NCBI RefSeq assembly: GCF_020782875.1
Contig: NZ_JAJGBN010000007.1
Location: 62,001 to 126,000, forward strand
DNA: 64,000 nucleotides
Reading direction: 5' to 3'
Source: Allomuricauda sp. M10
GTDB lineage: Bacteria > Bacteroidota > Bacteroidia > Flavobacteriales > Flavobacteriaceae
Below the pieces are notes generated by a model. It saw only the letters and a program-made list of their open reading frames with translations, was not told where the DNA came from and did no database searches. Position 1 is the first letter of the stretch; each line of letters starts with the position of its first letter. The translations under genes and the position numbers were made by a program. Positions 63,051-64,000 of the stretch are shown here, piece by piece.

Positions 63051-64000
63051 TTACCTCAAGGTAATTTCCACAATAGTATCCACTGCATCCATTTTGTTCT
63101 GGGGAACCTGCAAAAACAACCCAAATGCGTTTTGTTGGAATGTCAGTTTAGATTGATCCGAAAATAACTTTACGTCCTTGATCTTGGCTCCGAAGTCTTC
63201 CAAAAATACTTTCTGGCTTCCATCCAGAATGTGCAAGTATATGGTTTTGCCTTTCTGGGTAGTGGCCATTTTTTCAGAGGGGGAAATAGGGCCTGCCATG
63301 GTTCCGTAAATAGTCGCTCCATTTTGTTTCATCCATTTGCCCACTTCACTAAGTGATTCTTGGTGTTCATCTTGAATTTTTCCGTTGGGCATTGGGCCTA
63401 CGTTGAGCAATAAATTGCTCCCGTAACCTGCGGCTTTCACAATGTAGTGGATCAATTCTTCTTTGGATTTATGTTGTCTGTCCTGCAAATTGAATCCCCA
63501 AGAGCCGTTGATTGTTTCACACACTTCCATGGGCAGTTTTCCAATATCCGAAGCAGATGTGCCAAAGCCAGTGGTGTTCTTGCCAGGCAAGTCTTTTTCG
63601 AACATCTGGAAATCTTCACCCTCTATGGTGGCCAAATGGTGGTTGTTCCCAATAAGGCATTGGGGTTGAAGATCATGGATCAATTTGTAGATTTCGTCAT
63701 AATGCCAGTCTACCTGAAGGGCTCCAAACCGTTCCCCGTCCCATAATTTTTGGTCCCAATGTCCATCGAACCAAATCCCTGCAATTTCGCCATAATTCGT
63801 TAATAGTTCCGTCAATTGGGTCTTCATAAAGGCAATATAATTGTCCCATACGCCTGCACCTCGCCCTGCAATGTCGTTCCCGGTTCGTCCTCTTGGAAAG
63901 TAATCATCATTGTGCCAATCCAACAGCGAATAATAGAAAAAAAGCTTGATACCTTCCTTGTGGCAGGCATCGGCGAGTTGTTTCAAAACATCCTTGCCAT
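63051..64000 (-). CDS. GH29 alpha-L-fucosidase, partial at the window edge
   Basis: The C-terminal 316 residues of a second GH29 enzyme; the frame stays open past 64000, so the N-terminus, signal peptide and first strands are missing. Visible are GKDVLKQLADACHKEGIKLFFYYSLLDWHNDDY, the nucleophile in IAGIWFDGHWD, GNNHHLATIEGEDFQMFE, TINGSWGFN and GSNLLLNVGPMPNG, followed by a C-terminal beta domain. The DW(H)N(D)DY and INGSWGF motifs fit the broad-specificity subfamily A better than B. It converges on the first GH29 gene, with 34 bases between stops, so it belongs to a different transcript. Confidence 0.92.
   Translation of the reverse strand, partial: GKDVLKQLADACHKEGIKLFFYYSLLDWHNDDYFPRGRTGNDIAGRGAGVWDNYIAFMKTQLTELLTNYGEIAGIWFDGHWDQKLWDGERFGALQVDWHYDEIYKLIHDLQPQCLIGNNHHLATIEGEDFQMFEKDLPGKNTTGFGTSASDIGKLPMEVCETINGSWGFNLQDRQHKSKEELIHYIVKAAGYGSNLLLNVGPMPNGKIQDEHQESLSEVGKWMKQNGATIYGTMAGPISPSEKMATTQKGKTIYLHILDGSQKVFLEDFGAKIKDVKLFSDQSKLTFQQNAFGLFLQVPQNKMDAVDTIVEITLR

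Overview
The window comes from a member of the Bacteroidota, almost certainly a Flavobacteriaceae species and probably a marine one near Muricauda/Flagellimonas (the genus is inference). It has three SusC/SusD pairs, type IX secretion signatures (a gliding-type C-terminal domain followed by a PorP/SprF-like gene), many lipoprotein signal peptides, few strong Shine-Dalgarno sites, and a chain of polysaccharide utilisation loci (PULs). I see no rRNA, tRNA, CRISPR array, insertion sequence or phage gene.

Layout. (1) 1-2.3 kb: two small hypothetical genes, the remnant of a response-regulator gene, and a Crp/Fnr-type regulator. (2) 2.3-8.7 kb: a surface-protein operon made of a stand-alone DUF4347 protein, a 1613-residue T9SS-exported adhesin with thrombospondin type 3 repeats (six 105-bp units), and a PorP/SprF-like outer-membrane protein, closed by a clear terminator. 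(3) 9.2-10.3 kb: a lipoprotein formylglycine-generating enzyme with both catalytic cysteines. (4) 10.3-25.2 kb: PUL 1, with a divergent membrane-spanning triple-Tyr/LuxR regulator, SusC, SusD, a PKD glycan-binding lipoprotein, two GH30, a GH5-CBM6 and a GH16 enzyme. The likely substrate is beta-1,3/1,6-glucan such as laminarin. (5) 25.4-26.5 kb: an orphan PAS histidine kinase. (6) 26.8-30.9 kb: a sugar-oxidation cassette of GMC flavoprotein, Gfo/Idh/MocA dehydrogenase, a gluconate-2-dehydrogenase-subunit-3-like Tat lipoprotein, and an AgaI-like deaminase/isomerase.

(7) 31-52 kb: PUL 2. A one-protein hybrid two-component regulator with a periplasmic sugar-binding sensor precedes an MFS sugar porter, GH32, SusC, SusD and a DUF2961/GH172 protein; this is a fructan locus. 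The same strand continues with a clan GH-A hydrolase, a lipoprotein aldose 1-epimerase, a DUF4965 'glutaminase-like' protein, galactokinase, galactose-1-phosphate uridylyltransferase and an esterase, so fructose and galactose release are joined. (8) 52-64 kb: PUL 3. A LytS/LytTR pair is divergent from a CBM9-like protein and a GHL10-type hydrolase; then come SusC, an SusD-like lipoprotein, a GH29 fucosidase, and a second, convergent GH29 gene cut by the window edge. A fucose-containing glycan is the likely target.

The main new observations are: (a) a shared element, TTTGAGTTAG followed by a strong hairpin, in the junction between the binding/import genes and the next enzyme gene of all three PULs; (b) a 17-bp direct repeat at a 32-bp period before susC of PUL 1, and TGCAACA/TGTTGCA sites before the fructan operon, both likely regulator targets; (c) the GMC/Gfo-Idh/AgaI cassette; (d) GH172 inside a fructan PUL fused to galactose metabolism; (e) three adjacent PULs each run by a different regulator class. 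All family assignments were made by reading motifs; no database search was possible.
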